Assembly: GCF_000196315.1 (NCBI RefSeq)
Contig: NC_014230.1
Coordinates: 1,694,001-1,758,000, forward strand
DNA length: 64,000 bases
Origin: Croceibacter atlanticus HTCC2559
GTDB taxonomy: Bacteria > Bacteroidota > Bacteroidia > Flavobacteriales > Flavobacteriaceae
Reading direction: 5' to 3'
Under the pieces are notes generated by a model that worked only from the letters and a program-made list of their open reading frames with translations, was not told the DNA's origin and searched no databases. A program made the position numbers and the translations under genes. Positions 42,213-51,937 of this stretch are shown piece after piece. Positions within the stretch are counted from its first letter, which is position 1, and each line of letters opens with the position of its first letter.

Positions 42213-43586
42213 ATGATATTAAAACAACATCTCTTACTTTGCTTGTTTCTCACGTTTGCAACTATTGCAAAGTCTCAGGATGGCTTTGTACTACAAGGCA
42301 CAAATCAAGATAAAATAGACTTTGAATTTGTTAGAAACCTAACGATTGTACCACTTACTATAAATGGAAAGGAACTGTCTTTTTTGTTAGATACAGGTGT
42401 GAAAAACACTATGATATTTAGCTTAAAAGCTAATGATTCTTTAGAGTTGAATTCTGCTGAAAAAATTAAACTTATTGGTTTAGACGGTGAAACTGTTGTT
42501 GATGCGGTAAAATCTACAGGAAACACTGTAAAGTTAGGAAAGGCAGTAAATACTAATCATAATATTTATGTGGTTTTTGATCAAGAATTAAACTTTTCTA
42601 CCCAACTTGGGGTGCAAGTTCACGGAATTATAGGATATGAATTTTTTAAAGATTTTGTGGTAGAGTGTAATTATATTTCTAAAGTTATTAAAGTATATGA
42701 GCCAAGTGCTTATAATGTTAGGAAAAAATGCAGAGGTTGTACAGCACTTTCTGTAGAGTTTGAAAATAATAAACCCTATATAAATGCAGAGGTGCAAGTT
42801 GGCGGAAACGTTGTTACCACAAAATTATTAGTTGATAGTGGCTCTAGTGATGGTTTGTGGTTGTTTCACAACTCTTCTGAAGATCTAAATAAGCCTACCA
42901 AAAGTTTTAGAGACTATTTAGGTTTGGGGCTAACAGGAGATATTTTTGGAGACCGTAGTAAAGTAAAACACTTAAAACTAGATAAGTTTAAACTAAAAAA
43001 TGTGACAGCTGCCTATCCAGACACTTTGGCATTATCTGCTCAAGCTATTACAAATGACAGAAATGGAAGTTTAGGGTCTGAAGTATTGAGACGCTTTAAA
43101 GTTGTGATAGATTATCCGCGTGAACGTATTCTTCTTAAAAAAAATAAAGATTTTTATGATGATTTTACTTATGACATGAGTGGATTGGTTATAGCTCATG
43201 ATGGCTTTTCAGTATATGAAGATAAAGTTGTCTTGCGTCCTAAAGATGAGTCTGATAATAAAAAGGAAATAAATCTACTTAATAACTCTCAAGCAAGATA
43301 TAATAATTTTTCTAAGAAGAAAGATTCAAAAATTAACTTAAAGACACACTATGAGCTAAAGCCTAAATTTGTAATTAAAAGTATTAGACCAGATTCACCC
43401 GCAGAAAATGCAGATTTAAAAGTAGGTGATATTGTCGAAACCATTAATGGGAAACCAGCTTTTAAGTATACACTTAATGAGTTAAATGAAATGTTTTCCT
43501 CTCAGGAAAATAAAAAAATAAAATTTACAATATCAAGGTTTAATTTAAAATTTAGCCGAACAATGGTTCTTAAGAGTAGATTGTAA
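42213..43586 (+). CDS. Retropepsin-like aspartyl protease with C-terminal PDZ domain
   Basis: A 457-residue exported protein: signal peptide (about 1-21, ending AKSQ), two tandem retropepsin-type half-domains with active-site triplets LLDTGVKN (about residue 60) and LVDSGSSDG (about 208), then a PDZ domain (about 375-455, KPKFVIKSIRPDSPAENADLKVGDIV). This layout is common in Bacteroidota and resembles SpoT- or clan AA-type periplasmic proteases. The target is unknown. No good -7 box was seen. Its 3' hairpin is shared with the DUF1573 gene. Confidence 0.9.
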   Translation: MILKQHLLLCLFLTFATIAKSQDGFVLQGTNQDKIDFEFVRNLTIVPLTINGKELSFLLDTGVKNTMIFSLKANDSLELNSAEKIKLIGLDGETVVDAVKSTGNTVKLGKAVNTNHNIYVVFDQELNFSTQLGVQVHGIIGYEFFKDFVVECNYISKVIKVYEPSAYNVRKKCRGCTALSVEFENNKPYINAEVQVGGNVVTTKLLVDSGSSDGLWLFHNSSEDLNKPTKSFRDYLGLGLTGDIFGDRSKVKHLKLDKFKLKNVTAAYPDTLALSAQAITNDRNGSLGSEVLRRFKVVIDYPRERILLKKNKDFYDDFTYDMSGLVIAHDGFSVYEDKVVLRPKDESDNKKEINLLNNSQARYNNFSKKKDSKINLKTHYELKPKFVIKSIRPDSPAENADLKVGDIVETINGKPAFKYTLNELNEMFSSQENKKIKFTISRFNLKFSRTMVLKSRL

Positions 43587-43588
43587 TT

Positions 43589-43621
43589 AAAAAAAAAAGC
43601 CACGATATTAATCGTGGCTTT
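43589..43621 (-). terminator. Terminator between protease and DUF1573 genes
   Basis: AAAGCCACGAT, ATTA loop, ATCGTGGCTTT, an 11-bp stem. The minus strand has an eight-plus U-run, so it mainly serves the DUF1573 gene; for the plus-strand protease it has only a short U-run. Confidence 0.82.
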
Positions 43622-43642
43622 CAAGTCTATGTGATTAAGTGG

Positions 43643-44065
43643 TTATTTTCTAGGTGTTGTTTTTTCTAGAACACTTTTTCCACCATTTTCTTCTGCTAAA
43701 ATAGTCCCTTTAATTTTTAAAGGTAATGTTGGGTTTTCTGCATCATTAGAGTAAACTGTAATGGTCTTTCTAATAGGACCTACACGCTTAGTGTCATATT
43801 TCACTTTAATTACACCAGTTTTTCCAGGACCAATAGGTTCTTCTGGTTTTTCTGGAATTGTACAGCCACAACTAGAATATACACGATTTATTACTAATGG
43901 AGCATCACCAGTATTGGTAAACTCAAAAGAGCGAACACCATCACTGCCTTTAGCTATTTCACCATAATCTATAACATCGCTTTTAAATTCAATTTTAGCT
44001 CCGTTTTGTGCTTGCACAGCATATCCAATAAAGAATACCAATGCAAGAGTCATTATTTTTTTCAT
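43643..44065 (-). CDS. DUF1573 domain exported protein
   Basis: A 140-residue protein with signal peptide (about 1-20, ending VQAQ) and one DUF1573 domain: VIDYGEIAKGSDGVRSFEFTNTGDAPLVINRVYSSCGCTIPEKP, the conserved SSCGC motif with two cysteines. These domains are immunoglobulin-like and common in Bacteroidota envelope proteins. I chose ATG 44065 because the longer frame's extra 18 residues precede the signal peptide. TATATTTA upstream differs by one base from the -7 box. Function unknown. Confidence 0.88.
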   Translation of the reverse strand: MKKIMTLALVFFIGYAVQAQNGAKIEFKSDVIDYGEIAKGSDGVRSFEFTNTGDAPLVINRVYSSCGCTIPEKPEEPIGPGKTGVIKVKYDTKRVGPIRKTITVYSNDAENPTLPLKIKGTILAEENGGKSVLEKTTPRK

Positions 44066-44168
44066 AATAGTTCTTTTTAGAAGAAGGGTAAATATAAGGG
44101 CTATGTTGTTATTGTGCAAAATCTGATTATTAACAAATTCTAGCCTTTATAATTCTTCAAGTTATAAG

Positions 44169-44176
44169 TACTTTTG
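44169..44176 (+). promoter_or_regulatory. -7 promoter element of valS
   Basis: TACTTTTG matches TAnnTTTG and lies 27 nt before the valS ATG. No T-box or other leader element is evident in the short leader. Confidence 0.52.
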
Positions 44177-44203
44177 TAGTTATTCCAAAAACAATACCAA
44201 ACT

Positions 44204-46834
44204 ATGGCATTAGCCTCTAAATACGACTCGAAAGCAACAGAAGATAAATGGTACGACTACTGGATGAAAAACAACTATTTTCATTCTGAAGTAGATGACC
44301 GTGAACCTTATACAATAGTAATACCGCCACCAAATGTAACAGGTGTTCTGCATATGGGACACATGTTAAACAACACAATACAGGATGTTTTAATACGCCG
44401 TGCGCGTTTAAAAGGCTTTAATGCATGTTGGGTGCCAGGTACAGATCACGCAAGTATTGCTACAGAAGCTAAAGTTGTTAACAAACTTAAAGAAGAAGGC
44501 ATAAATAAAAATGACCTTACTAGAGAGCAGTTTTTAGAACATGCGTGGGAATGGACGCATAAACACGGCGGCATTATCCTAGAGCAACTAAAAAAACTAG
44601 GAGCATCTTGTGATTGGGAGCGTACTGCTTTTACTATGGATGAAGATTTATCTAAATCTGTAATAAAAGTATTTGTAGACCTTCATAATAAAGGACACGT
44701 ATATAGAGGTTACCGTATGGTAAATTGGGATCCTCAAGCAAAAACAACATTGAGTGATGAAGAGGTTATACATGTTGAAAAAGAAGGGAAGCTATTTTAT
44801 CTAAATTATAAGATAGAAGGCTCTACAGATGTATTAACAATTGCTACAACACGACCAGAAACTATTTTTGGAGACACTGCAATTTGCATAAACCCTAATG
44901 ATGAGCGTTTTACACATTTAAAAGGTAAAAAGGCAATTGTTCCTATTGCAAATAGAGTGATTCCTATTATTGAAGATGAATATGTAGATGTAGAGTTTGG
45001 AACGGGTTGTCTTAAAGTAACTCCTGCGCATGATGAGAATGACAAAATGTTAGGAGACAAACATAACTTAGATGTTGTTGATATTTTTAATGATGATGCT
45101 ACTTTAAACAGTAACGGCTTACATTACGAAGGTAAAGATCGTTTTGTTGCACGTCGCGATATTGTAAAAGAATTAGAAGAATTAGAAGTTTTGGTTAAAA
45201 CTGAAACACATATAAATAAAGTAGGTACTAGTGAGCGTACGGGAGCAGTAATAGAGCCTAAGTTAAGTGACCAATGGTTCTTGAAAATGAAAGAATTGGC
45301 ACAACCTGCTTTAGATGCTGTCTTGGAAAAAGAGGTGGCATTAGTTCCAGAGAAGTTTATTAACACTTATCGTCATTGGATGGAAAATGTACGCGATTGG
45401 AATATTTCTCGTCAACTTTGGTGGGGACACCAAATTCCTGCGTACTATTATGGAGATGCTAAGGAAGATTATGTGGTTGCAGAAACAAAGGAAGATGCTT
45501 TAAAATTAGCTAAAGAAAAATCTAATAACCAAGATCTAAAATTAGAGGATTTAAGACAAGATCCAGATGCATTAGATACATGGTTCTCTTCTTGGTTATG
45601 GCCTATGAGTGTCTTTAATGGTATTTTAGAACCAGACAATAAAGAAATAAACTACTATTATCCTACCAATGATTTAGTGACAGCTCCAGAGATACTTTTC
45701 TTTTGGGTGGCACGTATGATTATTGCAGGTTATGAGTATCGTGGAGAAAAGCCATTTAATAACGTTTACCTTACAGGAATTGTTAGAGATAAGCAACGCC
45801 GAAAAATGAGTAAATCTTTAGGAAACTCTCCAGACCCATTAATGCTTATAGATAAGTATGGTGCAGATGGAATACGTGTAGGTATGCTTTTATCTTCTCC
45901 AGCCGGAAACGACTTAATGTTCGATGAAGATTTATGTAAGCAAGGTAGTGGCTTTGTAAACAAAATCTTTAATGCTTCAAGATTAATATTAGGTTGGGAA
46001 GTAGATGAAAATAAAGATCAGCCAGATTATGCTAAAACAGCCATAGATTGGTATGAGGCAAAATTCCAGAAGGCATTGGTAGAGTTGGAAGATCACTATT
46101 CTAAATATAGAATGAGCGATGCTTTAATGACTACATACAAACTTATTTGGGATGATTTCTGCTCTTGGTTCTTAGAAATGATAAAACCGCCTTATGGAGA
46201 AAAGATTGATGGTACTACGTTTAAAAGTGCAGTTTCTATTTTAGAAAATAACTTAAAGGTATTGCATCCATTTGTTCCATTTATCTCTGAAGAAATTTGG
46301 CAAAATATAAGCGAACGTTCAACTGATGAGGCTTTAATAATTTCTAAATGGCCAGAACAATATGATGTAAACGCTTCGATAATTGAAGACTTTAATAAAG
46401 TAACCGAAGTAATTTCTGGTATACGTACAATTAGAAAAGAAAAGAACATTTCTTTTAAAGATACTATTGAAGTAAAGGTTATTAATACTGAAAAGCTTTC
46501 AGATAAGTACAATAGCATAATTGCTAAAATGGGTAATTTATCTTCTATTGAAACAGTAAATGAGTCGGTTGATGGTGCTTTATCATTTAGAGTAAAATCT
46601 AATGAATATTTTATTCCTATGGCTGGCGCAATAGATGTTGATGCAGAAATTGAGAAACTAAAAGCAGAGTTAGACTATACAGAAGGATTCTTAAAATCTG
46701 TAAAGAAAAAACTTTCTAATGAGCGTTTTGTAAATAATGCACCAGAGCAAGTAGTTGCAGTTGAGAAGAAGAAGCAAAGTGAGGCAGAAGCTAAGATTGA
46801 AACTATAAAAGCCAGTTTAGCAAGTTTGCAATAA
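44204..46834 (+). CDS. valS: Valyl-tRNA synthetase
   Basis: An 876-residue class I synthetase charging tRNA-Val. The HIGH motif is HMGH at residues 50-53 (PPPNVTGVLHMGHML), the KMSKS motif is at 534-538, the CP1 editing domain lies between, and the C-terminal coiled coil (about 810-876) typical of ValRS is present. It is the right length for the family. It has its own -7 element and an unusually clean terminator with long A- and T-runs. Nothing odd. Confidence 0.97.
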   Translation: MALASKYDSKATEDKWYDYWMKNNYFHSEVDDREPYTIVIPPPNVTGVLHMGHMLNNTIQDVLIRRARLKGFNACWVPGTDHASIATEAKVVNKLKEEGINKNDLTREQFLEHAWEWTHKHGGIILEQLKKLGASCDWERTAFTMDEDLSKSVIKVFVDLHNKGHVYRGYRMVNWDPQAKTTLSDEEVIHVEKEGKLFYLNYKIEGSTDVLTIATTRPETIFGDTAICINPNDERFTHLKGKKAIVPIANRVIPIIEDEYVDVEFGTGCLKVTPAHDENDKMLGDKHNLDVVDIFNDDATLNSNGLHYEGKDRFVARRDIVKELEELEVLVKTETHINKVGTSERTGAVIEPKLSDQWFLKMKELAQPALDAVLEKEVALVPEKFINTYRHWMENVRDWNISRQLWWGHQIPAYYYGDAKEDYVVAETKEDALKLAKEKSNNQDLKLEDLRQDPDALDTWFSSWLWPMSVFNGILEPDNKEINYYYPTNDLVTAPEILFFWVARMIIAGYEYRGEKPFNNVYLTGIVRDKQRRKMSKSLGNSPDPLMLIDKYGADGIRVGMLLSSPAGNDLMFDEDLCKQGSGFVNKIFNASRLILGWEVDENKDQPDYAKTAIDWYEAKFQKALVELEDHYSKYRMSDALMTTYKLIWDDFCSWFLEMIKPPYGEKIDGTTFKSAVSILENNLKVLHPFVPFISEEIWQNISERSTDEALIISKWPEQYDVNASIIEDFNKVTEVISGIRTIRKEKNISFKDTIEVKVINTEKLSDKYNSIIAKMGNLSSIETVNESVDGALSFRVKSNEYFIPMAGAIDVDAEIEKLKAELDYTEGFLKSVKKKLSNERFVNNAPEQVVAVEKKKQSEAEAKIETIKASLASLQ

Positions 46835-46852
46835 AGGTATAGTTAATAACAT

Positions 46853-46889
46853 AAAAAAAAGCTTCAAGGTTTACTTGAAGCTTTTTTTT
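46853..46889. terminator. Bidirectional terminator after valS
   Basis: GCTTCAAG, GTTTA loop, CTTGAAGC, flanked by eight A and eight T residues, so the stem extends to 16 bp. It serves valS on the plus strand and the ACBP unit on the minus strand. Confidence 0.9.
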
Positions 46890-46892
46890 ATG

Positions 46893-47165
46893 CTAGCAAT
46901 CGTCTAAGGAGCCAAAGTAATCCTTAACTAAATCTATGTATTCTTGTTTTGCTTCATCAATAGTCATATTTCTAGTTTGAAAAAGCGCATTAGTTTTAAA
47001 AGCACTAATTAAAGGCTTGCTGCCACTTGGTCTTTGAGAATCGTGATTAGCACGCTTGTAATAGGCATAAAGTTTTAATAATGTATCTGCAGGAAAAGGA
47101 TCTTTGTGTGCGTTAACACAGTCTACAGCATGTTCAAACTCTTTGTCCAGTTCTTCAGAAGACAT
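46893..47165 (-). CDS. Acyl-CoA-binding protein
   Basis: A 90-residue four-helix protein of the ACBP family: ELDKEFEHAVDCVNA, then LLKLYAYYKRANHD (contains the conserved YxxYK-like core of the acyl-CoA site), GSKPLISAFKTNAL and EAKQEYIDLVKDYF. It binds long-chain acyl-CoA and is less frequent in bacteria than in eukaryotes. It lies 2 nt after psd and follows cdsA-psd in one transcript, which gives it a natural tie to phospholipid synthesis. The physiological role is inference. Confidence 0.88.
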   Translation of the reverse strand: MSSEELDKEFEHAVDCVNAHKDPFPADTLLKLYAYYKRANHDSQRPSGSKPLISAFKTNALFQTRNMTIDEAKQEYIDLVKDYFGSLDDC

Positions 47166-47167
47166 TC

Positions 47168-47818
47168 CTATAATTTTGCGATAGTTGTAAGACCTCCTTT
47201 AACTTTTTGGTTAAGAGTTACGTCTAGTTTTGTTCCTATTGGTAAGTAAAGATCTACACGAGAACCAAATTTTATAAACCCGCTGTCACTACCTTGTACT
47301 ACCGTCTGCCCTTCTTGAGCATAGTTTACTATACGCTTTGCTAAAGCGCCAGCTATTTGTCTATAAAGTACAGCGCCTATAGTATCATTTTCTACAACAA
47401 CAGTTGTGCGCTCATTATCTTCACTTGCTTTAGGGTGCCAAGCTACTAAGTATTTTCCAGGATGGTATTTACTGTATTTTACAACTCCATTTATAGGATG
47501 TCTTGTTACGTGAACATTTATAGGAGACATAAATACAGAAACCTGTAAACGCTTATCTTTAAAATATTCCTTCTCAAAAACCTCTTCAATAACTACCACT
47601 TTGCCATCTACAGGAGATACAACTTGCTTGTCGTCTGAATAAAATGTACGTTTTGGGTTTCTGAAAAATTGAAGGATAAGCACAAAAAATATAATTATAG
47701 CAATTAGTATTAATCGTTTAATCCAAACCGAATCAATAAGAAACTCAGATGCCAATGCTATACCAATAGCAAGGAATAGTGTAATAAGGATGATTTTATA
47801 ACCTTCTTTATGGAACAT
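47168..47818 (-). CDS. psd: Phosphatidylserine decarboxylase family protein
   Basis: A 216-residue short-type PSD that converts phosphatidylserine to phosphatidylethanolamine. Two membrane helices lie near the N-terminus (about 8-25 and 32-48). The pyruvoyl-forming cleavage site is a Gly-Ser in FIKFGSRVDLYLP (about residue 185), where many others have LGST. VSPVDGKVV and FMSPINVHVTRHPINGVV are family marks. It overlaps cdsA by 11 bp, so the two are translationally coupled. Confidence 0.93.
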   Translation of the reverse strand: MFHKEGYKIILITLFLAIGIALASEFLIDSVWIKRLILIAIIIFFVLILQFFRNPKRTFYSDDKQVVSPVDGKVVVIEEVFEKEYFKDKRLQVSVFMSPINVHVTRHPINGVVKYSKYHPGKYLVAWHPKASEDNERTTVVVENDTIGAVLYRQIAGALAKRIVNYAQEGQTVVQGSDSGFIKFGSRVDLYLPIGTKLDVTLNQKVKGGLTTIAKL

Positions 47819-48611
47819 AGTTAAGTAATTCTAAATAAGTATATATAAAAGGACTTGCAAAAAGAATGCTGTCCAGTCTGTCAAACAAACCACCGTGGCC
47901 AGGCATTAAATTTCCGCTATCCTTTACTTCTGCTTGTCGTTTAAATTTAGATTGTATAAGATCTCCAATAGTACCAAAAATACTTATAATTAATGCAATT
48001 ACAAACCAATGCATAAGACTTAACTCATTGGTAAGTAGTGTAACAACCCAAGCTCCTAGTATAGAAAACACAAGACCACCTATAAAACCTTCAACAGATT
48101 TTTTAGGAGAAATACGCTCATAGAGTTTATGCTTTCCAAAGTTTTTCCCGATAATATAAGCCCAAGAGTCATTAAACCACACGAGCGCAAAGCAACCAAA
48201 AATAACATCTGGAGCATAATAGCCTTGTGTGCTAGGTATTAATGTTAAAAAGATGAGAGAGCCTATAAGGTAAAAGAAAACTACAATGTATTTCTTCTGA
48301 TTAAATAACGGAATCTTATTTATTACCAGTAAGTCTTTTATTAGTACAGAGTTTACAAATAGTGTAGCTATTAAGAAAACGTAGGTAGCATTATCATTAA
48401 TATCAAAATAGCTGAAAGCTAAAAAACACCCTATTAAAACAATGTATGCTATATAGCTTTTTACAATTAATAGTTTCTGAAGTTCATTAATTACTACTAC
48501 ACCAAAAAGAAAAAATAAGGTTAGGAATGCTTCTTGAGAATGAAACATGGCTCCAACTAAAAGTATTGCGTATAACAATGCCGATAATAGCCGAACCCCA
48601 AATTCTTTCAT
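47808..48611 (-). CDS. cdsA: Phosphatidate cytidylyltransferase (CDP-diglyceride synthase)
   Basis: A 267-residue polytopic membrane enzyme that activates phosphatidic acid with CTP. About eight membrane helices are predicted, and the C-terminal signature is complete: SPKKSVEGFIGG, then GDLIQSKFKRQAEVKDSGNLMPGHGGLFDRLDS (about 225-257). It overlaps psd by 11 bp and is separated by 91 nt from the LUD gene upstream. It is probably part of the ftsH-to-ACBP run. Confidence 0.95.
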   Translation of the reverse strand: MKEFGVRLLSALLYAILLVGAMFHSQEAFLTLFFLFGVVVINELQKLLIVKSYIAYIVLIGCFLAFSYFDINDNATYVFLIATLFVNSVLIKDLLVINKIPLFNQKKYIVVFFYLIGSLIFLTLIPSTQGYYAPDVIFGCFALVWFNDSWAYIIGKNFGKHKLYERISPKKSVEGFIGGLVFSILGAWVVTLLTNELSLMHWFVIALIISIFGTIGDLIQSKFKRQAEVKDSGNLMPGHGGLFDRLDSILFASPFIYTYLELLNYVP

Positions 48612-48702
48612 CTGTTAGTAGTTAGTTTAGTTCTTTGAGATACTATAGATTAAGCCAAGTGCAAGATTAGTTCTAGTAAAAGTAGCAAATGGAATAAGTT
48701 GT

Positions 48703-49302
48703 TTAAAGATCTTCAAGAAGCAGCAAATATAGGTTTTTTGTTGTACTTCCATAAGCCATAAAGTCATCACTTTTAGATTCTCCAAAGTGTTTTATGGTAG
48801 TTATGTTAGATGGAATTCCTGTTTTGCTTTTAGATTTTATGCGGCGTAAACCTTCACTAATATCTTCAACTAGCTGACTAGTACCCGCTAAGATCACAAA
48901 ATTTGAAGGTAATTCTGAAAGTTTTTTCTCTTTAATTTGATTACTTGTAACAAGTAAAGCACCATTATTTGCAATAAGATACTCACAACCGCCAAGGTAA
49001 AATTTAGAACTTTCATTTGTATTGAACTCTAAATTAAAACCATCAAACTTCTGCGTGAAATGACTGCTAAGGCAGCAAACTTCACTTTCATACCAATCAT
49101 TTTCTAAGAGTATGTTATCAAAAGCATCTAATACTTCATCTTGATTTTCGCAATAAATAAATTTACCGCCATTCTCTATGAAGTATTTCATGAAGCGTTC
49201 ATCTACAGGTAGCTTAGACTGAGGCATATATTTGCCTTCAGGCTTAGGTTGTTCGCCTTTGTCTTGAGATTTTCCTTTTTTGAATACATCAAAAATGCCC
49301 AT
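48703..49302 (-). CDS. LUD domain-containing protein (LutC/YkgG-like)
   Basis: A 199-residue protein with a lysine-rich N-terminus (about 1-25) and a LUD (lactate utilisation) fold: NNGALLVTSNQIKEKKLSELPSNFVILAGTSQLVEDISEGLRRI (about 130-173) is the recognisable part. In Bacteroidota a protein of this type is usually found between ftsH and cdsA without other lut genes. The function in that place is unknown. It starts 78 nt after ftsH. Confidence 0.8.
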   Translation of the reverse strand: MGIFDVFKKGKSQDKGEQPKPEGKYMPQSKLPVDERFMKYFIENGGKFIYCENQDEVLDAFDNILLENDWYESEVCCLSSHFTQKFDGFNLEFNTNESSKFYLGGCEYLIANNGALLVTSNQIKEKKLSELPSNFVILAGTSQLVEDISEGLRRIKSKSKTGIPSNITTIKHFGESKSDDFMAYGSTTKNLYLLLLEDL

Positions 49303-49380
49303 TAAACTTGAAAATTTACGTGGTAATTAAACACCTTAAAATCAAAGGTAGTTAATATGAATCTATTCTTCAAGTATGGC

Positions 49381-51456
49381 TTAAAGAGCTTTGTCTTCAC
49401 CAGATTCATCCTCAGCTTGTGTAGGCGTAGGAACCTCTTGGCTTACAAGATCTTCTTCTGCGTCATTATCTTTTTCATAAGAAACGGTACCTTTTAATTG
49501 TACTGCTTCACTTTTTTCGAAAGGACGTTTTCCAAAGATTTTTTCAAGATCATCTTTAAAGATTACTTCCTTTTCAAGAAGTATTTCAGCAAGCTCTGTA
49601 AGCTTATCTTTATGTTGACTTAAAAGATCTATTGCACGCTCATATTGTTTTTCAACAATTTCAGAGATTTCTTTATCTATTAGCTCAGAAGTCTTTTCAC
49701 TGTATGGCTTACTAAAGTTGTATTCGTTTTGTCCTGAAGAATCATAATAGGTAATGTTCCCTACTTTTTCACTCAGACCATAAATGGTAACCATAGCACG
49801 TGCTTGCTTAGTAACCTTTTCAAGATCACTTAAAGCACCAGTAGAAATCTTATTGAAGATTACTTTCTCTGCAGCACGACCACCCATTGTAGCACACATT
49901 TCGTCTAGCATTTGGTCTGGCCTTACAATTAAGCGCTCTTCTGGTAAATACCAAGCGGCACCTAAAGATTGTCCTCTAGGAACAATAGTAACCTTTACTA
50001 AAGGCGCAGCGTGCTCTAACATCCAACTTACAGTTGCGTGACCAGCCTCGTGAAAAGCAATTGCTTTCTTTTCGTCTTTAGTTATAATTTTATTTTTCTT
50101 CTCTAAACCACCAACAATTCTATCTACAGCATCTAGGAAATCTTGTTTTCCGACAGCTTTATTTCCTTTACGAGCAGCAATTAATGCAGCTTCATTACAA
50201 ACATTAGCAATATCTGCTCCAGAGAAACCTGGTGTTTGCTTAGCAAGAAAATCTACATCTAGTTCTTCAGCTACTTTTTTAAGCGGGCGTAAGTGTACTT
50301 CAAAGATTTCTTTACGCTCTCTTACATCTGGTAAGTCTACATAAATTTGACGGTCAAATCGACCTGCACGCATTAATGCTTTATCTAAAACATCTGCACG
50401 GTTTGTAGCAGCTAAGACAATAACGTTTGTATTGGTGCCAAAACCATCCATCTCAGTTAATAACTGGTTTAGTGTATTTTCACGTTCATCATTTGAACCT
50501 GACATATTGTTTTTTCCACGAGCACGACCAATAGCATCTATCTCATCAATAAAGATAATAGCTGGAGACTTGTCTTTGGCTTGTTTAAATAAATCTCTAA
50601 CACGAGATGCACCAACACCAACAAACATTTCTACAAAGTCTGATCCACTTAAGGAGAAGAACGGCACTTTAGCTTCACCTGCAACAGCTTTTGCTAATAA
50701 TGTTTTACCTGTTCCTGGTTGTCCTACCAATAAGGCTCCTTTAGGAATTTTACCACCAAGGTTAGTATACTTATCTGGATTCTTAAGAAAATCTACAATT
50801 TCTTGTACTTCTTCTTTTGCACCTTCTAAACCAGCAACGTCTTTAAAAGAAACTTTTACGTCTGTATTTTGGTCAAATAGTTTTGCTTTAGACTTTCCTA
50901 TATTAAAGATTTGCCCGCCTGGACCACCGCCACCACCAGCGCCACTCATACGGCGCATAATGAAAATCCAAATACCGATAATTAAAACAAAAGGTAATAA
51001 TGTGAGTAGGATGTCTCCCCAAACATTGCTTTCTGTTTTATAAGTTACCACAGTAGAAATACTGTTGTTTTTCTTAGCATCGGAAATCATGTTCTCAAAA
51101 TTCTGCAGGTCACCAAACTCAAAAGTGTAGTCTGGAGTACCAGCAGCTGGTAAGAATTTAGAATCTTCTGTCTTTTTATGGGTGTCTTTAGCTTTAGCTT
51201 CATCTGTTAAAAACACTTGAGCCATTTTGCGGTTAACAATAACCACACGCTTTACATCTCCATTTTCAAGATAGGTTTCAAACTCTGCAGGATTTGTTTT
51301 AGATGGTTCGTTAAAACCACCACCAGCAAAGAATTGTATGCCTAGAAATATTAATATGATACCTGCGTAAATCCAGTAAGGACTAAACTTAGGTTTTTTA
51401 GGTTCCTGCGAGTTTTTTCCAGCAGGTTTTGCTTTATTAGGTTGCTCTTTAGCCAT
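49381..51456 (-). CDS. ftsH: ATP-dependent zinc metalloprotease FtsH
   Basis: A 691-residue membrane AAA+ protease that degrades unneeded or misfolded membrane and soluble proteins. N-terminal helix at about 27-45 and a second at about 150-167; Walker A GQPGTGKT at 245-252; Walker B IIFIDEIDAIG; SRH NRADVLDKALMRAGRFDR; zinc motif HEAGH at 469-473. The acidic C-terminal tail ends EDESGEDKAL. It follows rsfS by 17 nt. No oddity. Confidence 0.97.
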   Translation of the reverse strand: MAKEQPNKAKPAGKNSQEPKKPKFSPYWIYAGIILIFLGIQFFAGGGFNEPSKTNPAEFETYLENGDVKRVVIVNRKMAQVFLTDEAKAKDTHKKTEDSKFLPAAGTPDYTFEFGDLQNFENMISDAKKNNSISTVVTYKTESNVWGDILLTLLPFVLIIGIWIFIMRRMSGAGGGGGPGGQIFNIGKSKAKLFDQNTDVKVSFKDVAGLEGAKEEVQEIVDFLKNPDKYTNLGGKIPKGALLVGQPGTGKTLLAKAVAGEAKVPFFSLSGSDFVEMFVGVGASRVRDLFKQAKDKSPAIIFIDEIDAIGRARGKNNMSGSNDERENTLNQLLTEMDGFGTNTNVIVLAATNRADVLDKALMRAGRFDRQIYVDLPDVRERKEIFEVHLRPLKKVAEELDVDFLAKQTPGFSGADIANVCNEAALIAARKGNKAVGKQDFLDAVDRIVGGLEKKNKIITKDEKKAIAFHEAGHATVSWMLEHAAPLVKVTIVPRGQSLGAAWYLPEERLIVRPDQMLDEMCATMGGRAAEKVIFNKISTGALSDLEKVTKQARAMVTIYGLSEKVGNITYYDSSGQNEYNFSKPYSEKTSELIDKEISEIVEKQYERAIDLLSQHKDKLTELAEILLEKEVIFKDDLEKIFGKRPFEKSEAVQLKGTVSYEKDNDAEEDLVSQEVPTPTQAEDESGEDKAL

Positions 51457-51473
51457 GTTGTAGGATCAAAAAA

Positions 51474-51845
51474 TTAATAGGCAGTTTCAATAGATGTAAC
51501 TTTGGCATCTCCCCAAAGTCCTTCTATATCGTAGTATTCTCTTATATGTTTTTGGAATACGTGAACAACAACGTTCACATAGTCTATAAGAACCCATTCA
51601 CCGTTTTCACTGCCTTCTACGTGCCAAGGCTTATCTTTAATTGCCTTGCTTACGGTTTTTTGGATAGAGCCAACTAATGCGTTGACCTGTGTGTTGGATG
51701 TACCATTGCAAATGACAAAATAATCGCAAACGGTGTTTTCTATCTCTCTTAGGTCCAAAATATCTATATCTTGTCCCTTTACATTTTCAATACCTTCAAC
51801 AATATATGAAATCAGTTCGTCTGTCTTTATTTCTTTTTTCGCCAT
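51474..51845 (-). CDS. rsfS: Ribosomal silencing factor RsfS
   Basis: A 123-residue RsfS (Iojap family). It binds L14 and blocks subunit joining in starvation. DILDLREIENTVCDYFVICNGTSNTQVNAL and PWHVEGSENGEWVLIDYVNVVVHVF are the family signature. I chose ATG 51845; the TTG seven codons upstream lies within the -7 box TAACTTTG (51864-51871). It heads the rsfS-ftsH-LUD-cdsA-psd-ACBP run. Confidence 0.95.
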   Translation of the reverse strand: MAKKEIKTDELISYIVEGIENVKGQDIDILDLREIENTVCDYFVICNGTSNTQVNALVGSIQKTVSKAIKDKPWHVEGSENGEWVLIDYVNVVVHVFQKHIREYYDIEGLWGDAKVTSIETAY

Positions 51846-51863
51846 TAAATTATTTTCTTTCGA

Positions 51864-51871
51864 CAAAGTTA
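51864..51871 (-). promoter_or_regulatory. -7 promoter element of rsfS
   Basis: TAACTTTG on the minus strand, 18 nt before the rsfS ATG. No -33 TTG at 17-23 nt. Confidence 0.5.
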
Positions 51872-51937
51872 TTCTTTTTATGCTTATTTTTCAGTAGTTA
51901 GCCGTACAATAAACGTGCCTTTAATCTTAATTTAACA

